Shown: piece after piece, positions 22,259 to 34,892 of the stretch
Numbering within the stretch: the first letter of the stretch is position 1
How the letters are laid out: the number at the start of each line of letters is the position of its first letter
DNA from: an uncultured Paracoccaceae bacterium
GTDB taxonomy: Bacteria; Pseudomonadota; Alphaproteobacteria; Rhodobacterales; Rhodobacteraceae
Length of the DNA: 45,382 bases
Assembly (NCBI GenBank): GCA_937924905.1
Contig: CALDUK010000059.1
Coordinates: 1 to 45,382, forward strand
Direction: 5' to 3'
Program-made: the position numbers and the translations under genes
Notes under the pieces: model-generated
Database searches by the model: none
The model's input: the letters and a program-made list of their open reading frames with translations, nothing else
What the model was told of the DNA's origin: nothing

Positions 22259-24595
22259 TCACTCGCCGTAAGGGATCCAAATGGTTTTCGCTTCGGTGGC
22301 GGCGTCCAAAAATGCCTCTGCTCGGGCGTCAAACCAATCGCCCGTTTGAACCCCATGGTTCACCCATGTGCGCTTCAGGTTGCCGGCGGCTTCGGTTTCG
22401 ATGGTGTGCGACAATGCGCGCGAAGAAAAGCTCCATACAGCGTCCACATCCATATGTCCGGCAACAGGTGCAGCAAGGTCTTGATGTGATCCCGTCAGAA
22501 TATTGACGACACCGCCCGGCACATCCGATGTTTCCAGCACCTGATAAAAATCTGTGGCCGCCAGCGGATAGGGGTCAGACGCCACCACCGTAACCCGATT
22601 GCCCATCGCCACCGCAGGTCCAATGACTGAAATCAGCCCAAGCAGCGGGGCGTCATCCGGTGCGAACGCTATAATTTTGCCGACGGGTTCGGGCATAGCA
22701 AAAGCCACCCCGCGAATAGGCACGCCTTTTGCCCGCCCATCAAACTTGTCGGCCCAGGCAGCCCAGGTGAATAAACGGTCGATCGCGGCATCTACCTCTT
22801 TCGCACCTGTGCGCTTGCCTTGCATGGCATTCAAACGTCCCGCGAACTCATCTGCACGCGCCGCAAGGTTTTCACCCAGATAATACAATATCTGCGCCCG
22901 CAAATGCCCCGTTGTCCGCGCCCAGGATTTGACGGCGTTCATCGCTTCGACCGCGTTGCGCACATCTTTGCGATTGGCCAGGCCAACTTGCCCCAGCAAT
23001 TTGCCCGCAGGCGACCAAATTGCTTTGGAATACCCACCATCCGGCCGCGCCTGTTTCCCGCCAACAAAAAGTTTTGCTGTACGATCCATGTCTTCGACCA
23101 AAGCCGCTTTTGGCGCGGGCACCGGTTTGACGGGCGTCAGCTTGGTGCATTTTTCGACCCGCCGCGTATAAGCGCGCAGTCCTTCCCAACCGCCTTCCCG
23201 GCCAAACCCGCTTTCGCGCACACCGCCAAATCCGGCGGCTGCATCAAATAGGTTCGTCGCGTTCACCCACACGACGCCAGCTGCCAGCTTGGGTGCGATA
23301 TCCAGGGCCAGATTGACGTTCTCGGTCCAAACCGTAGCGGCCAATCCATAGCGTGTGTTGTTTGCCAGTTCGACCGCCTCTGCCGGCGTGCGGAACGTGG
23401 TCGACACAAGGACGGGACCAAACACCTCGTCCTGCATCAGCGGGTCAGCGGTCGAGAGACCGGTGATCAGCGTCGGCGGATAGTAACATCCCTTCGACGG
23501 CATTTCGCAATCCGCGTGATACACGTCACCACCCGACGCCGCGACCTTTTGCGAGATGTCTTTTAGCTGCTTCGGATCGACCACTGCACCCACGTCGATA
23601 CATTTGTCCAGAGGATCACCGACACGCAGTTTGTCCATCCGCGCTTTCAGACGGCGGGTGAAATCTGTGGCAATACTTTCGTGCAACAGCAACCGTGAAC
23701 CGGCGCAACACACCTGTCCTTGATTGAACCAGATTGCATCGACCAGCCCTTCAATCGCGCTGTCCAGATCGGCATCATCGAAAACGATGTAGGGCGACTT
23801 GCCTCCAAGTTCCAGCGTCAGCGACTTGCCGGTTCCCGCGGTTGCGCGCCGGATGATCCGCCCAACTTCGGTGGAACCGGTAAACGCAATTTTATCGACA
23901 TCCTTGTGGTCGACGATCAGCGAGCCCGTTTTTCCGTCACCGGTCACGATATTCAGAACACCGGGCGGCACCCCGGCCTCGCGCGAAAGGTCTGCAAACA
24001 GCAAAGCGGTCAGCGATGTATATTCCGCAGGTTTCAGCACCACAGTGTTACCCATCGCAAAAGCAGGCGCGACTTTCCAGGCAAGCATCAACAACGGGAA
24101 GTTCCAAGGAATGATCTGACCGCAAACGCCCAAGGCCGTATGCCCGGGCAGCTCGTCATCCATCAACTGCGCCATTCCAGCGTGATAATAAAAATGCCGC
24201 GCCACCAGCGGGATGTCGATGTCCCGGCTTTCGCGGATCGGTTTGCCATTGTCCAGGGTTTCCAGCACCGCGAACAGACGTGCGTGCTTTTGCACAAGTC
24301 GTGCCAGCGCATAAAGCACCCGGGCGCGCGCTTTTGCGTCTTTGGCCCAATCTTTCTGGGCCAGTCGCGCGGCTTTCACAGCGGCGTTCACATCGCGCGT
24401 GCCTGCTTGGCTGATCTTGGCCAGCAATTTGCCCGTCGCTGGGTTTTTTGATGCAAAGGTCGAACCGGGCTTGGTGAACTTGCCGCCGATATAGTGGCCA
24501 AAAACCTTGCGGGCCCTAAGCCAATCTTGAGCGACCCGCGCATCTTCTGGTGCGGGTCCATAGTCCATAGTGTCGAATGCGTCCGAGACGTTCAT
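22259..24595 (-). CDS. Tandem aldehyde dehydrogenase family protein
   Basis: A 778-residue protein with two aldehyde dehydrogenase folds. The first (about residues 30-490) is complete: LTLELGGKSPYIVFD carries the catalytic glutamate region and NQGQVCCAGSRLL the catalytic cysteine. The second (about 500-770) keeps the NAD-binding part (EPVGKIIAFAPDDAPLLGL) but stops at the position of the glutamate motif and has no catalytic cysteine, so it is probably structural. The start ATG 24595 lies 4 bp after the deoC stop; an in-frame ATG 47 codons upstream is inside deoC. As DeoC releases acetaldehyde, oxidation of it to acetate is the likely job, by context. Confidence 0.88.
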   Translation of the reverse strand: MNVSDAFDTMDYGPAPEDARVAQDWLRARKVFGHYIGGKFTKPGSTFASKNPATGKLLAKISQAGTRDVNAAVKAARLAQKDWAKDAKARARVLYALARLVQKHARLFAVLETLDNGKPIRESRDIDIPLVARHFYYHAGMAQLMDDELPGHTALGVCGQIIPWNFPLLMLAWKVAPAFAMGNTVVLKPAEYTSLTALLFADLSREAGVPPGVLNIVTGDGKTGSLIVDHKDVDKIAFTGSTEVGRIIRRATAGTGKSLTLELGGKSPYIVFDDADLDSAIEGLVDAIWFNQGQVCCAGSRLLLHESIATDFTRRLKARMDKLRVGDPLDKCIDVGAVVDPKQLKDISQKVAASGGDVYHADCEMPSKGCYYPPTLITGLSTADPLMQDEVFGPVLVSTTFRTPAEAVELANNTRYGLAATVWTENVNLALDIAPKLAAGVVWVNATNLFDAAAGFGGVRESGFGREGGWEGLRAYTRRVEKCTKLTPVKPVPAPKAALVEDMDRTAKLFVGGKQARPDGGYSKAIWSPAGKLLGQVGLANRKDVRNAVEAMNAVKSWARTTGHLRAQILYYLGENLAARADEFAGRLNAMQGKRTGAKEVDAAIDRLFTWAAWADKFDGRAKGVPIRGVAFAMPEPVGKIIAFAPDDAPLLGLISVIGPAVAMGNRVTVVASDPYPLAATDFYQVLETSDVPGGVVNILTGSHQDLAAPVAGHMDVDAVWSFSSRALSHTIETEAAGNLKRTWVNHGVQTGDWFDARAEAFLDAATEAKTIWIPYGE

Positions 24596-24599
24596 ATTC

Positions 24600-25592
24600 T
24601 CACCCAATCGCGTGCCGGTAACCGGCCGAATAATGGCCGCTGACATAGTGTTCCAACTGCCGCTCGATATCGCCCAAAAGCGACGAAGCGCCAAAGCGGA
24701 ACATGTCATTTTGCAACCAGCGCTTGCCCAGCTCATCCTTCACCAGCGTCAGATACGTCATCGCATCTTTTGCCTTTGAAATGCCGCCCGCCGGTTTATA
24801 GCCCACGCGAAACCCTGTCAGGTCATGATAGCCGCGAATGGCCCGCAGCATCACCAATGAAACCGGCAATGTGGCGTTCACCGGTTCTTTGCCGGTAGAG
24901 GTCTTTATGAAATCCGCGCCCGCCATCATGCAGACCCAACTTGCCCGCGCGACATTGCGCAGCGTTCCAAGCTCGCCGGTTGCCAGAATGGCTTTCACAT
25001 GGGCGTCCCCGCAGGCCTCGCGAAAGCTGCGCATTTCATCGTAAAGCGCCTGCCAGTTTCCGGTCAGAACATGGCGACGAGAGATAACGATGTCGATTTC
25101 CTGCGCGCCCGCTGCCACGCTTTCGCGTATTTCGGCGACGCGCAGTTTGAATGGCGAAAGCCCTGCCGGAAACCCAGTCGACACAGCAGCGACAGGAATG
25201 TTCGTACCTTCAAGCGCGCGCAAGGCAGGTTCGATCATGTCATGGTAAACGCAGACCGCACCGACCGTAAGATGGGGCAGACCCAGTGTGTTCAGCAAAT
25301 CGGCGCGCACGGGTTGCCGGGCCTTAGCGCACAGGCGCCGCACCCGACCGTCGGTGTCGTCGCCCGAAAGCGTCGTCAGATCGATCATTGTGATGGCACG
25401 CGCCAGCCAAGCTGCCTGATGCACCTTCTTCACAGACCGTCGCCCGGGCAGGCTGGCGGCACGGCGTTCGATTGCGCTGGTGTTGGCCACAAGCGACCGC
25501 ACAAGGTCCATGTCCAGCGGCAGACCCGCGTTGCGCGGGGTCTGTACTTGCGGCAGGTTTTCCTTGGTCACGTTCGATGCAGTCTTGCCCAT
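24600..25592 (-). CDS. deoC: Deoxyribose-phosphate aldolase DeoC
   Basis: A 330-residue class I aldolase that splits 2-deoxyribose-5-phosphate into glyceraldehyde-3-phosphate and acetaldehyde in deoxynucleoside breakdown. The Schiff-base lysine is in ADFIKTSTGKEP (near residue 230), the second active-site lysine in GYKPAGGISKA (near 266), and the aspartate in EIDIVISRRHVL. It is longer than the 250-residue E. coli enzyme, with an N-terminal extension as in the long, eukaryote-like DeoC group. TTG 25601 is in frame three codons upstream; ATG 25592 is preferred. It is followed directly by the aldehyde dehydrogenase gene. Confidence 0.93.
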   Translation of the reverse strand: MGKTASNVTKENLPQVQTPRNAGLPLDMDLVRSLVANTSAIERRAASLPGRRSVKKVHQAAWLARAITMIDLTTLSGDDTDGRVRRLCAKARQPVRADLLNTLGLPHLTVGAVCVYHDMIEPALRALEGTNIPVAAVSTGFPAGLSPFKLRVAEIRESVAAGAQEIDIVISRRHVLTGNWQALYDEMRSFREACGDAHVKAILATGELGTLRNVARASWVCMMAGADFIKTSTGKEPVNATLPVSLVMLRAIRGYHDLTGFRVGYKPAGGISKAKDAMTYLTLVKDELGKRWLQNDMFRFGASSLLGDIERQLEHYVSGHYSAGYRHAIG

Positions 25593-25624
25593 AGTGGTCA
25601 AGGTCGCATGGGCGCGTTTCTACT

Positions 25625-26839
25625 TCAATCCACCAGAATGGTTTCGACAGTCGCGCCGGTTTCAAGCGTGCGATGTACGGGGCACTTGTCGGCGATTTCC
25701 ATCAGACGTTGGCGTTGTTCGTCGTTCAGATCGCCTTCCAGCCGAATTTCACGGCGGAACTTGTCGATCCGCACGGCTTTCGATGTTTCGGCATCCTGCG
25801 CATGTACTTTGTCATGGCTGACATCGACCGAGACATGATCCAAAGGCCAGCCCTTGCGGCGCGCATACATGCGAATGGTCATCGACGTGCAGGCACCAAG
25901 CCCAGCAGACAGAAACCCATAGGGCGTCATGCCTTGATTGGTGCCACCATAAGCCATCGGCTCATCCGCCAGTGTATGGTGTTTTGGGCCCGAGTTCACA
26001 TCTTGCAGAAACCCGTTCGGATCCGCTTCGCTGACGCGCACAATGCCTTCGGGTGCACCGGGTGGTGGGGCCGGGATGCGGAAATCCAGATACCGGCCGG
26101 CCCATGCCGAAATCACCTCGGCGGCGTATTCGGCATCGGCGGGGTGCGAAACCAGATGATCTGCATTGTCCAGTGTTACAAAGCTTTTCGGATGTTGCGC
26201 GGCCAGGAAAATGCGGGTCGCGTTTTCGATCCCAACGGTTTCGTCTCGCGGCGCATGCATAACCAAAAGCGCTTTGCCAAGTTTGCTGATCACCGGTTCC
26301 AACGAGGTTCCGTTGACATCATCGACGAACCCCTGACCGATGCGGAAGGGCCGCCCGGCCAGCGTGACCTCGGCTTCGCCCTCGGTGGCGATGCGTTTCA
26401 AGGCATCCCCAAAATTATGGGTGACATGCTCGGGGTCGAACGGCGCACCAATCGTGGCAACCGCTTTGACACTGTCAATCTGGGACGCAGCTTTCAAAAC
26501 CGCCGCGCCGCCCAAAGAATGCCCGATCAGCAGGCTGGGTGGCATGCCGCGATCCGACAGGCTTTGCGCTGCGCGCACCAGATCATCCACGTTCGAGCTG
26601 AACGTGGTATTAGCGAATTCCCCGTCCGAATGACCCAATCCTGTGAAGTCAAAGCGCAAGACAGCAATACCCATTGCTGCCAGACGCCCCGCAACGCGGC
26701 GGGCGGCGGTGATGTCTTTTCCGCAGGTAAAGCAATGCGCAAAGAGTGCTGTTGCCAGGTGCGGGCCTTCCGGCATGTCCAGTCTGGCGGCAAGCGCGTC
26801 GCCTGCGTGACCTGGGAATGTAAAGCGTTCAATCGTCAT
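25625..26839 (-). CDS. Bifunctional alpha/beta-hydrolase and OsmC-family protein
   Basis: A 404-residue fusion. Residues 1-250 are an alpha/beta-hydrolase with the nucleophile elbow GHSLGGAA and a late histidine in DNADHLVSHP. Residues 270-404 are an OsmC/YhfA domain, with CTSMTIRMYARRKGW holding the peroxidatic cysteine and CPVHRTLE the resolving cysteine. OsmC proteins reduce organic hydroperoxides, so the fusion may release and detoxify oxidised acyl groups; this is inference. ATG 26839 gives the standard MTIERFTFPG start; the in-frame ATG 20 codons upstream is rejected. Upstream of deoC by 32 bp on the same strand. Confidence 0.9.
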   Translation of the reverse strand: MTIERFTFPGHAGDALAARLDMPEGPHLATALFAHCFTCGKDITAARRVAGRLAAMGIAVLRFDFTGLGHSDGEFANTTFSSNVDDLVRAAQSLSDRGMPPSLLIGHSLGGAAVLKAASQIDSVKAVATIGAPFDPEHVTHNFGDALKRIATEGEAEVTLAGRPFRIGQGFVDDVNGTSLEPVISKLGKALLVMHAPRDETVGIENATRIFLAAQHPKSFVTLDNADHLVSHPADAEYAAEVISAWAGRYLDFRIPAPPPGAPEGIVRVSEADPNGFLQDVNSGPKHHTLADEPMAYGGTNQGMTPYGFLSAGLGACTSMTIRMYARRKGWPLDHVSVDVSHDKVHAQDAETSKAVRIDKFRREIRLEGDLNDEQRQRLMEIADKCPVHRTLETGATVETILVD

Positions 26840-26953
26840 CAGTCGGGCCGAATCCTTTCCCGACCAACATCGGGGCGGGAAGGCCATCGGGCAAGCCATG
26901 TGACGTCATTGTCACGGAAACTTGCCTTTTGTGACGATTTGGCCCCCGAAACC

Positions 26954-26967
26954 CGCCTTTTAAGGCG
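26954..26967 (-). terminator. Short hairpin directly after icd
   Basis: CGCCTT/AAGGCG (26954-26967) forms a near-palindrome with a 2-4 base loop immediately after the icd stop. On the minus strand it is followed by GGGTTTCGGG, which lacks a proper T-run, so termination is possible but unproven. Confidence 0.35.
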
Positions 26968-28179
26968 TCAGGACAGCGCTGTGGCCAGGTTTTCGTCGAT
27001 CTTGTCCAGGAAACTGGTCGTTGTGTGCCAACCTTGATCGGGGCCAACCAGCAACGCGAGGTCCTTGGTCATGTCGCCGCTTTCGATCGTATCAACGACA
27101 ACTTTCTCCAGCGTTTCAGCGAAACCTTGCAACGCGTCGTTGCCATCCAGCTTGGCCCGGTGCTTGAGCCCGCCAGTCCAGGCAAAGATCGAGGCGGTCG
27201 AATTGGTCGACGTGGATTCGCCTTTCTGGTGCTGGCGATAATGACGCGTGACCGTGCCATGGGCAGCTTCGGATTCGACGATCTTGCCGTCTGGCGTCAT
27301 CAGGATTGATGTCATCAGCCCCAACGAACCGAACCCTTGCGCGACCGTGTCGGACTGCACATCGCCGTCGTAATTTTTACAGGCCCAGACATATCCGCCC
27401 GACCATTTAAGCGCCGACGCCACCATATCGTCGATCAGACGGTGTTCATACCAAATGCCCGATTCTTCGAACTTTTCCTTGAATTCAGCTTCGAACACTT
27501 CCTGAAAGATATCTTTGAACCGCCCGTCATAGACCTTCAGGATTGTGTTTTTTGTCGAAAGATAAACCGGCCAGCCCAGGTTCAGGCCATAGTTCAACGA
27601 GGCACGTGCGAAGTCATAGATGGACTTCTCAAGGTTATACATCGCCATGGTGACGCCGGCCTCGGCCGCCTGAAACACTTCGCGTTCAATCAGGGTGCCG
27701 TCTTCGCCTTCGAATTTCAGCGTGATCTTGCCCGCCCCGGGAAACGCGAAATCCGTTGCGCGATACTGGTCTCCAAAGGCATGGCGGCCGACAACAATCG
27801 GCTTTGTCCAACCCGGCACCAGACGCGGCACGTTTTTGCAGATGATAGGTTGGCGGAAAATCACACCACCCAGAATGTTGCGGATCGTGCCGTTCGGGCT
27901 GCGCCACATTTCTTTCAGACCAAATTCCTCGACCCGGGCTTCATCCGGCGTGATGGTTGCGCATTTGACGGCGACGCCGACCTCTTTCGTCTTTTCCGCC
28001 GCGTCGATAGTGATCTGATCATTGGTCGCGTCGCGGTTTTCCATGCTGAGATCATAGTCAAGAAGATCGACATCCAGGTATGGAAGGATCAGCTTTTCTT
28101 TGATGAAATCCCAGATGATCCGGGTCATTTCATCGCCGTTCATATCGACAATGGGGTTTTCGACTTTGATCTTCGACAT
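26968..28179 (-). CDS. icd: NADP-dependent isocitrate dehydrogenase
   Basis: A 403-residue TCA-cycle enzyme converting isocitrate to 2-oxoglutarate with NADP. It belongs to the eukaryotic-like homodimeric class, opening [20 protein letters not shown], with the substrate-binding RSPNGTIRN segment (near residues 93-101) and the metal-binding [34 protein letters not shown] near residue 315 is the NADP-binding region of this class. The GGAG ribosome site is about 10 bases before the ATG. A palindromic site lies about 60-75 bp upstream (28240-28255). Confidence 0.97.
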   Translation of the reverse strand: MSKIKVENPIVDMNGDEMTRIIWDFIKEKLILPYLDVDLLDYDLSMENRDATNDQITIDAAEKTKEVGVAVKCATITPDEARVEEFGLKEMWRSPNGTIRNILGGVIFRQPIICKNVPRLVPGWTKPIVVGRHAFGDQYRATDFAFPGAGKITLKFEGEDGTLIEREVFQAAEAGVTMAMYNLEKSIYDFARASLNYGLNLGWPVYLSTKNTILKVYDGRFKDIFQEVFEAEFKEKFEESGIWYEHRLIDDMVASALKWSGGYVWACKNYDGDVQSDTVAQGFGSLGLMTSILMTPDGKIVESEAAHGTVTRHYRQHQKGESTSTNSTASIFAWTGGLKHRAKLDGNDALQGFAETLEKVVVDTIESGDMTKDLALLVGPDQGWHTTTSFLDKIDENLATALS

Positions 28180-28239
28180 TGGGCGGGCTCCTGATTACGT
28201 GGCGCCTCTTACCTTACCAAGGTTAAGAAAGAAAGTTAC

Positions 28240-28255
28240 GTATGCAATTGTATAC
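28240..28255. promoter_or_regulatory. Near-palindrome upstream of icd
   Basis: GTATGCAATTGTATAC is symmetric at 14 of 16 positions and lies 61-76 bp before the icd start, just before the pncA stop codon. The TTGTATACAG part resembles the GT-N2-AC core of FCD-type GntR operators. It may control icd, or be coincidental symmetry in AT-rich DNA. Confidence 0.3.
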
Positions 28256-28259
28256 AGTT

Positions 28260-28862
28260 TTAGGCGAAACGGACGCCCGCTTCTGTCATTCCCGCCTTGG
28301 CGGCGGCAAGAGAACCGTCGAGATCAATCGCCCGGCACAGGCTTTCGATCACTGTCACATCAAAGCCCAGCTTGGCCGCATCGACCGCCGAAAAGTTGAC
28401 GCAAAAGTCGGTCGCCAGTCCGACGATGGCAATCTTGTCCACGCCGCGGGTGCGCAGATAACCGTCCAGCCCGGTGGGGGTTGTGTGATCGTTTTCAAAG
28501 AACGCTGAATAGCTGTCGATGTCACGGCGGAACCCCTTACGGATGATCAGATCGGCCTCGTCGGCATTCAATCCCTTGTGAAACGCAGCGCCTTCGGTTC
28601 CGATGATGCAATGATCTGGCCATAAAACCTGTGTGCCATAAGGCATTTCAACGGTCGAATAAGGGTCCGCGCTGTGCTGGCTGGCAAAGCTTTTGTGATC
28701 AGCCGGGTGCCAATCCTGCGTGAAGACGCGCACCTGATAGTCCGGAACCAACGCGTTTATAGGCGCGACAATCTCATCGCCCCCCGCAACGGCCAGCGCG
28801 CCACCTGGGCAGAAATCATTTTGCATATCAATCACCAGGATCGCTTCATTCGCCGAACGCAT
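28260..28862 (-). CDS. pncA: Nicotinamidase/pyrazinamidase PncA
   Basis: A 200-residue cysteine hydrolase that converts nicotinamide to nicotinate for NAD salvage. The catalytic triad is visible: aspartate in VIDMQNDFCPGG, lysine in IIRKGF, and cysteine in GLATDFCVNFSA. Metal ligands lie in TQDWHPADHKSF. ATG 28862 is chosen because GAGG lies 6 bases upstream and the domain starts at once; in-frame ATGs at 28874 and 28922 are less likely. The start overlaps the end of an unidentified coding-like frame (28846-28974). Confidence 0.94.
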   Translation of the reverse strand: MRSANEAILVIDMQNDFCPGGALAVAGGDEIVAPINALVPDYQVRVFTQDWHPADHKSFASQHSADPYSTVEMPYGTQVLWPDHCIIGTEGAAFHKGLNADEADLIIRKGFRRDIDSYSAFFENDHTTPTGLDGYLRTRGVDKIAIVGLATDFCVNFSAVDAAKLGFDVTVIESLCRAIDLDGSLAAAKAGMTEAGVRFA

Positions 28863-28974
28863 AGCGCACCTCATTTTTCTGATCGGTTGCGCCCAGAATA
28901 CGCAGGCCCGCGCGCGCCGCAATGTTTATGGGCACATCTTCCCAACCGAAGGCCTTCGCCCTAAAAGACGGGGC
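28846..28974 (-). pseudogene. Possible 3' remnant of an unidentified gene
   Basis: Between the divergent starts of pncA and trhO, the minus strand holds an open frame whose translation looks protein-like (AFGWEDVPINIAARAGLRIL, then GATDQKNEVRYAFGE) with ordinary codon use. It runs on into the antisense of trhO, and its stop overlaps the first 17 bases of pncA. I do not recognise the family. It may be the surviving tail of a gene lost by rearrangement, a very short leader frame (a GTG lies at the VPIN position), or chance. Confidence 0.25.
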
Positions 28975-29877
28975 ATGTTTACCGTTGCCGCCCTGTATCG
29001 TTTCACCCGGTTCGAGGATCCGTCCGCCTTGCGCGGTCCGCTGACGCATGTGGCCTTTGCCAATGGAGTAAAGGGCACGCTGTTGCTGGCGCATGAAGGG
29101 ATCAACGGCACGATCGCCGGGACGCGATCCGGGATTGACGCAACACTTGAACACATCCGGACCTTGCCCGGATGCGCCGGGCTGGAATGGAAAGAAAGCG
29201 CGGCGACCGACATGCCGTTTTCCAGACTGAAAGTGCGGCTAAAGAAAGAAATCGTGACCATGGGCCAGCCCCATGTTGACCCGATGGCATCCGTCGGAAC
29301 CTATATCGCGCCCGAGGATTGGAACGACCTGATCGAACGCGAAGATGTGGTGACTATCGATACCCGAAATGACTATGAGGTCGCGATTGGCACCTTTGCC
29401 AATGCGGTTGATCCCGACACCAAAAGTTTTGGTGAATTTCCCGACTGGTGGAAAGAAAACGCCCATCGGTTCAAAGGCAAAAAGATCGCGATGTTTTGCA
29501 CAGGTGGCATTCGGTGCGAGAAAGCCACGAACTATTTGATCGGTGAGGGGGTCGAAGACGTCTTTCATCTGAAAGGCGGTATTCTGAAATATCTGGAAGA
29601 GGTGCCTGAAAATCAAAGCACCTGGCAGGGCGACTGCTTTGTTTTTGATCAGCGTGTTTCGGTGCGCCATGGCTTGGTCGAAGGGGAATTTGACCTGTGC
29701 TATGCATGTCGTCGGCCCTTGTCGCAGGACGAAAAGACGACAGCGGCCTATGAGGCGGGGGTGTCCTGCCCCGCATGCCTTGATGAATTTACCGATGCAG
29801 ATCGCGCGCGGTTTCGCGAACGTCAGCGCCAGATTGAGCTGTCAAAGGAACGCGGAACACATCATTTGGGCCGATAG
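28975..29877 (+). CDS. trhO: tRNA uridine-34 hydroxylase TrhO (YceA, rhodanese-related)
   Basis: A 300-residue protein of the TrhO family, which hydroxylates uridine 34 in tRNA anticodons on the way to 5-methoxy or 5-carboxymethoxy uridine. An N-terminal acylphosphatase-like domain (1-95) is followed by the rhodanese domain; its active loop is FCTGGIRCEK, giving Cys175 and Cys181. The C-terminal part has two C-x2-C pairs (CYAC and CPAC), compatible with a zinc site. The ATG at 28975 gives the normal MFTVAALYRFTRF start; the ribosome site is poor. Divergent from pncA. Confidence 0.93.
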   Translation: MFTVAALYRFTRFEDPSALRGPLTHVAFANGVKGTLLLAHEGINGTIAGTRSGIDATLEHIRTLPGCAGLEWKESAATDMPFSRLKVRLKKEIVTMGQPHVDPMASVGTYIAPEDWNDLIEREDVVTIDTRNDYEVAIGTFANAVDPDTKSFGEFPDWWKENAHRFKGKKIAMFCTGGIRCEKATNYLIGEGVEDVFHLKGGILKYLEEVPENQSTWQGDCFVFDQRVSVRHGLVEGEFDLCYACRRPLSQDEKTTAAYEAGVSCPACLDEFTDADRARFRERQRQIELSKERGTHHLGR

Positions 29878-29883
29878 CCGCGC

Positions 29884-30453
29884 CTAGCGGATAGCCGCGT
29901 GGGTGTCCCAAAAGGCGGCCGCAAGGTCATAGGCCACCGGGTCAATCGCAACGCCCGATCCCCCTTGTTCGCGCCCCAAAGCGTTGCGAAGTTGGGTGAT
30001 GGGCGGCATGGGCGGTTCTTTCGGTTCAAGCACGCCGATGATCGATACGATGCCCCAATCGCATTGGGGTACCGGCTGTTCTTCGGCAAAATCGGCAGCC
30101 TCTTTCACCAGTTGGTCGTGGCTGTACAGGATCACGTCCAGCCACTGGGCGGTCGGAGCTTTCACGCCTTCGAACCAGCGTTCCAGAACCGCGCGTTCGC
30201 CGTCGCGCCGGGCGACATAGCCTGATCGCAAGGCGTGGCGATTGTCGTCGGTGATCGGCGCAAAAGCAGCTTTGGTCGCGGTTGGGTTTTTCAGAAACAA
30301 GTGTTTGCAGAAGGGCGCATAGCCGTCGGTGAGCGGCGCGTCTGACGCGTTGCATTGTGCCACCAGATCATCGGGCGACCAATCCAGAATGCGGGTGCTG
30401 GCCCCGTCCTGCCAGTTGCGGCGGGCAAAATCGGTCAGCGCAATCCGGGTCAT
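29884..30453 (-). CDS. DUF3228 family protein
   Basis: A 189-residue soluble protein of unknown function that I place in DUF3228, a family found in Rhodobacteraceae and other proteobacteria. Recognisable parts are [15 protein letters not shown] at the N-terminus, [15 protein letters not shown] and the acidic [15 protein letters not shown] segment. There are no membrane helices or signal peptide. The ATG overlaps the aroQ stop by 4 bp (30450-30453), so it is translated with aroQ; an in-frame GTG/ATG extension 20 codons upstream would run into aroQ. The link to shikimate metabolism is only by position. Confidence 0.72.
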   Translation of the reverse strand: MTRIALTDFARRNWQDGASTRILDWSPDDLVAQCNASDAPLTDGYAPFCKHLFLKNPTATKAAFAPITDDNRHALRSGYVARRDGERAVLERWFEGVKAPTAQWLDVILYSHDQLVKEAADFAEEQPVPQCDWGIVSIIGVLEPKEPPMPPITQLRNALGREQGGSGVAIDPVAYDLAAAFWDTHAAIR

Positions 30454-30893
30454 GCGGCCTGCAAAAGACGGCCGATCCGTTGCACCGCAAAGACATAGCC
30501 ATCGACCCCGCATCCCGCGATAACAGCCGTTGCGCGGCCCGAGACATAGGAATGATGGCGGAAAGGTTCGCGGGCGTGGATGTTTGAGACATGCACCTCC
30601 ATGACAGGCCCTTCGAACATGTTCAAAGCGTCAAGAATTGCAACGGACGTATGCGAATAGGCGCCCGGATTGATGACGATTGCATCAGCGGTTTCGCGAG
30701 CCTCCTGGATCCAATCGACCAGTTCACCTTCATGGTTGGATTGGCGCATGACAACGCCTGCCTCAAAGCCAGCTGCGGCGTCTGCGCACATCTTGGCGAC
30801 GTCGTTCAGCGTCTCGTGCCCATAGATCTGGGGTTGGCGTTTGCCCAACATATTCAGGTTTGGGCCGTTCAGGATTAGGATCGTTTTGCTCAT
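30450..30893 (-). CDS. aroQ: 3-dehydroquinate dehydratase, type II
   Basis: A 147-residue enzyme of the shikimate pathway that dehydrates 3-dehydroquinate; type II forms a dodecamer. The family motifs are all present: [18 protein letters not shown] with the active-site arginine and tyrosine, [17 protein letters not shown], and [17 protein letters not shown] with the catalytic histidine. The length is normal. It is coupled to the downstream DUF3228 gene by a 4-bp overlap. Upstream lies the stop of a small exported protein, 66 bp away. Confidence 0.96.
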   Translation of the reverse strand: MSKTILILNGPNLNMLGKRQPQIYGHETLNDVAKMCADAAAGFEAGVVMRQSNHEGELVDWIQEARETADAIVINPGAYSHTSVAILDALNMFEGPVMEVHVSNIHAREPFRHHSYVSGRATAVIAGCGVDGYVFAVQRIGRLLQAA

Positions 30894-30959
30894 GGTTTTT
30901 CCCTAGCCCAGTGCCTGCGCCTGGACCAGTGCGGTTGCTGAAAAATCGTCAAGCCTGTG

Positions 30960-31307
30960 TTATTTCAGCGAAACCGGGAACCGAGCGGCACCCCAGCCAT
31001 CGACGTTCGTGCGCGCTTCGACAAAGACCTGAGTGGTGCCATCGGGCACATTCACATCGCTGAGCGAGCGTGTGAATGGCTGTTCTTCAACATGCGGGTG
31101 GTAGAGAACGCGCAGGCCCAGTTCGGTGCCTTCTGCATCGACAACCCGCCAACCGTCCGCATAGTCGTCCCAGCCCGTGTCGCCGTGGCGGAGCGTGACG
31201 GAAAAGGTCCAGTTTTCACCGGCTTGCCGGGCTTCAACGGCTTCGATCGACGCATCGTCGGCATGGGCGGGCAGGGTTATCAGACAAAGGGCTAAAATTC
31301 TGTACAT
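30960..31307 (-). CDS. Small exported protein of unknown function
   Basis: A 115-residue protein starting MYRILALCLITLPAHADDAS, a short Sec signal peptide with an AHA cleavage site. The mature part (about 97 residues) is predicted to be mostly beta strand, with conserved-looking GDTGWDDYADGWRV and HPHVEEQPFTRSLS stretches. I recognise it as a conserved hypothetical in Rhodobacteraceae but know of no function. GTG 31322 five codons upstream is an alternative start. It is divergent from the GH5 gene across 60 bp, so both promoters share that space. Confidence 0.7.
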   Translation of the reverse strand: MYRILALCLITLPAHADDASIEAVEARQAGENWTFSVTLRHGDTGWDDYADGWRVVDAEGTELGLRVLYHPHVEEQPFTRSLSDVNVPDGTTQVFVEARTNVDGWGAARFPVSLK

Positions 31308-31367
31308 GCCGTTTGATACCACTCATTTTGGAGCACGTCTTTCAAAGCTATGTGATATAGATAAACC

Positions 31368-34828
<3,461 letters not shown>

Positions 34829-34892
34829 GGATCGTTGAGCAGGCTTTCGTTCAAATCCTGAACCGCCCGGTCACGGTTGCGGCAGGCTGGCC

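Noticed and set aside
25673-27037. 454-codon plus-strand frame opposite the hydrolase/OsmC gene
   Set aside because: The minus-strand protein has intact catalytic motifs in both domains; the plus-strand translation is a shadow frame.
34829-34892. AACCG/CGGTT dyad between convergent gyrB and the coiled-coil gene as terminator
   Set aside because: Only 5 bp with an 8-base loop and no T-run on either strand.
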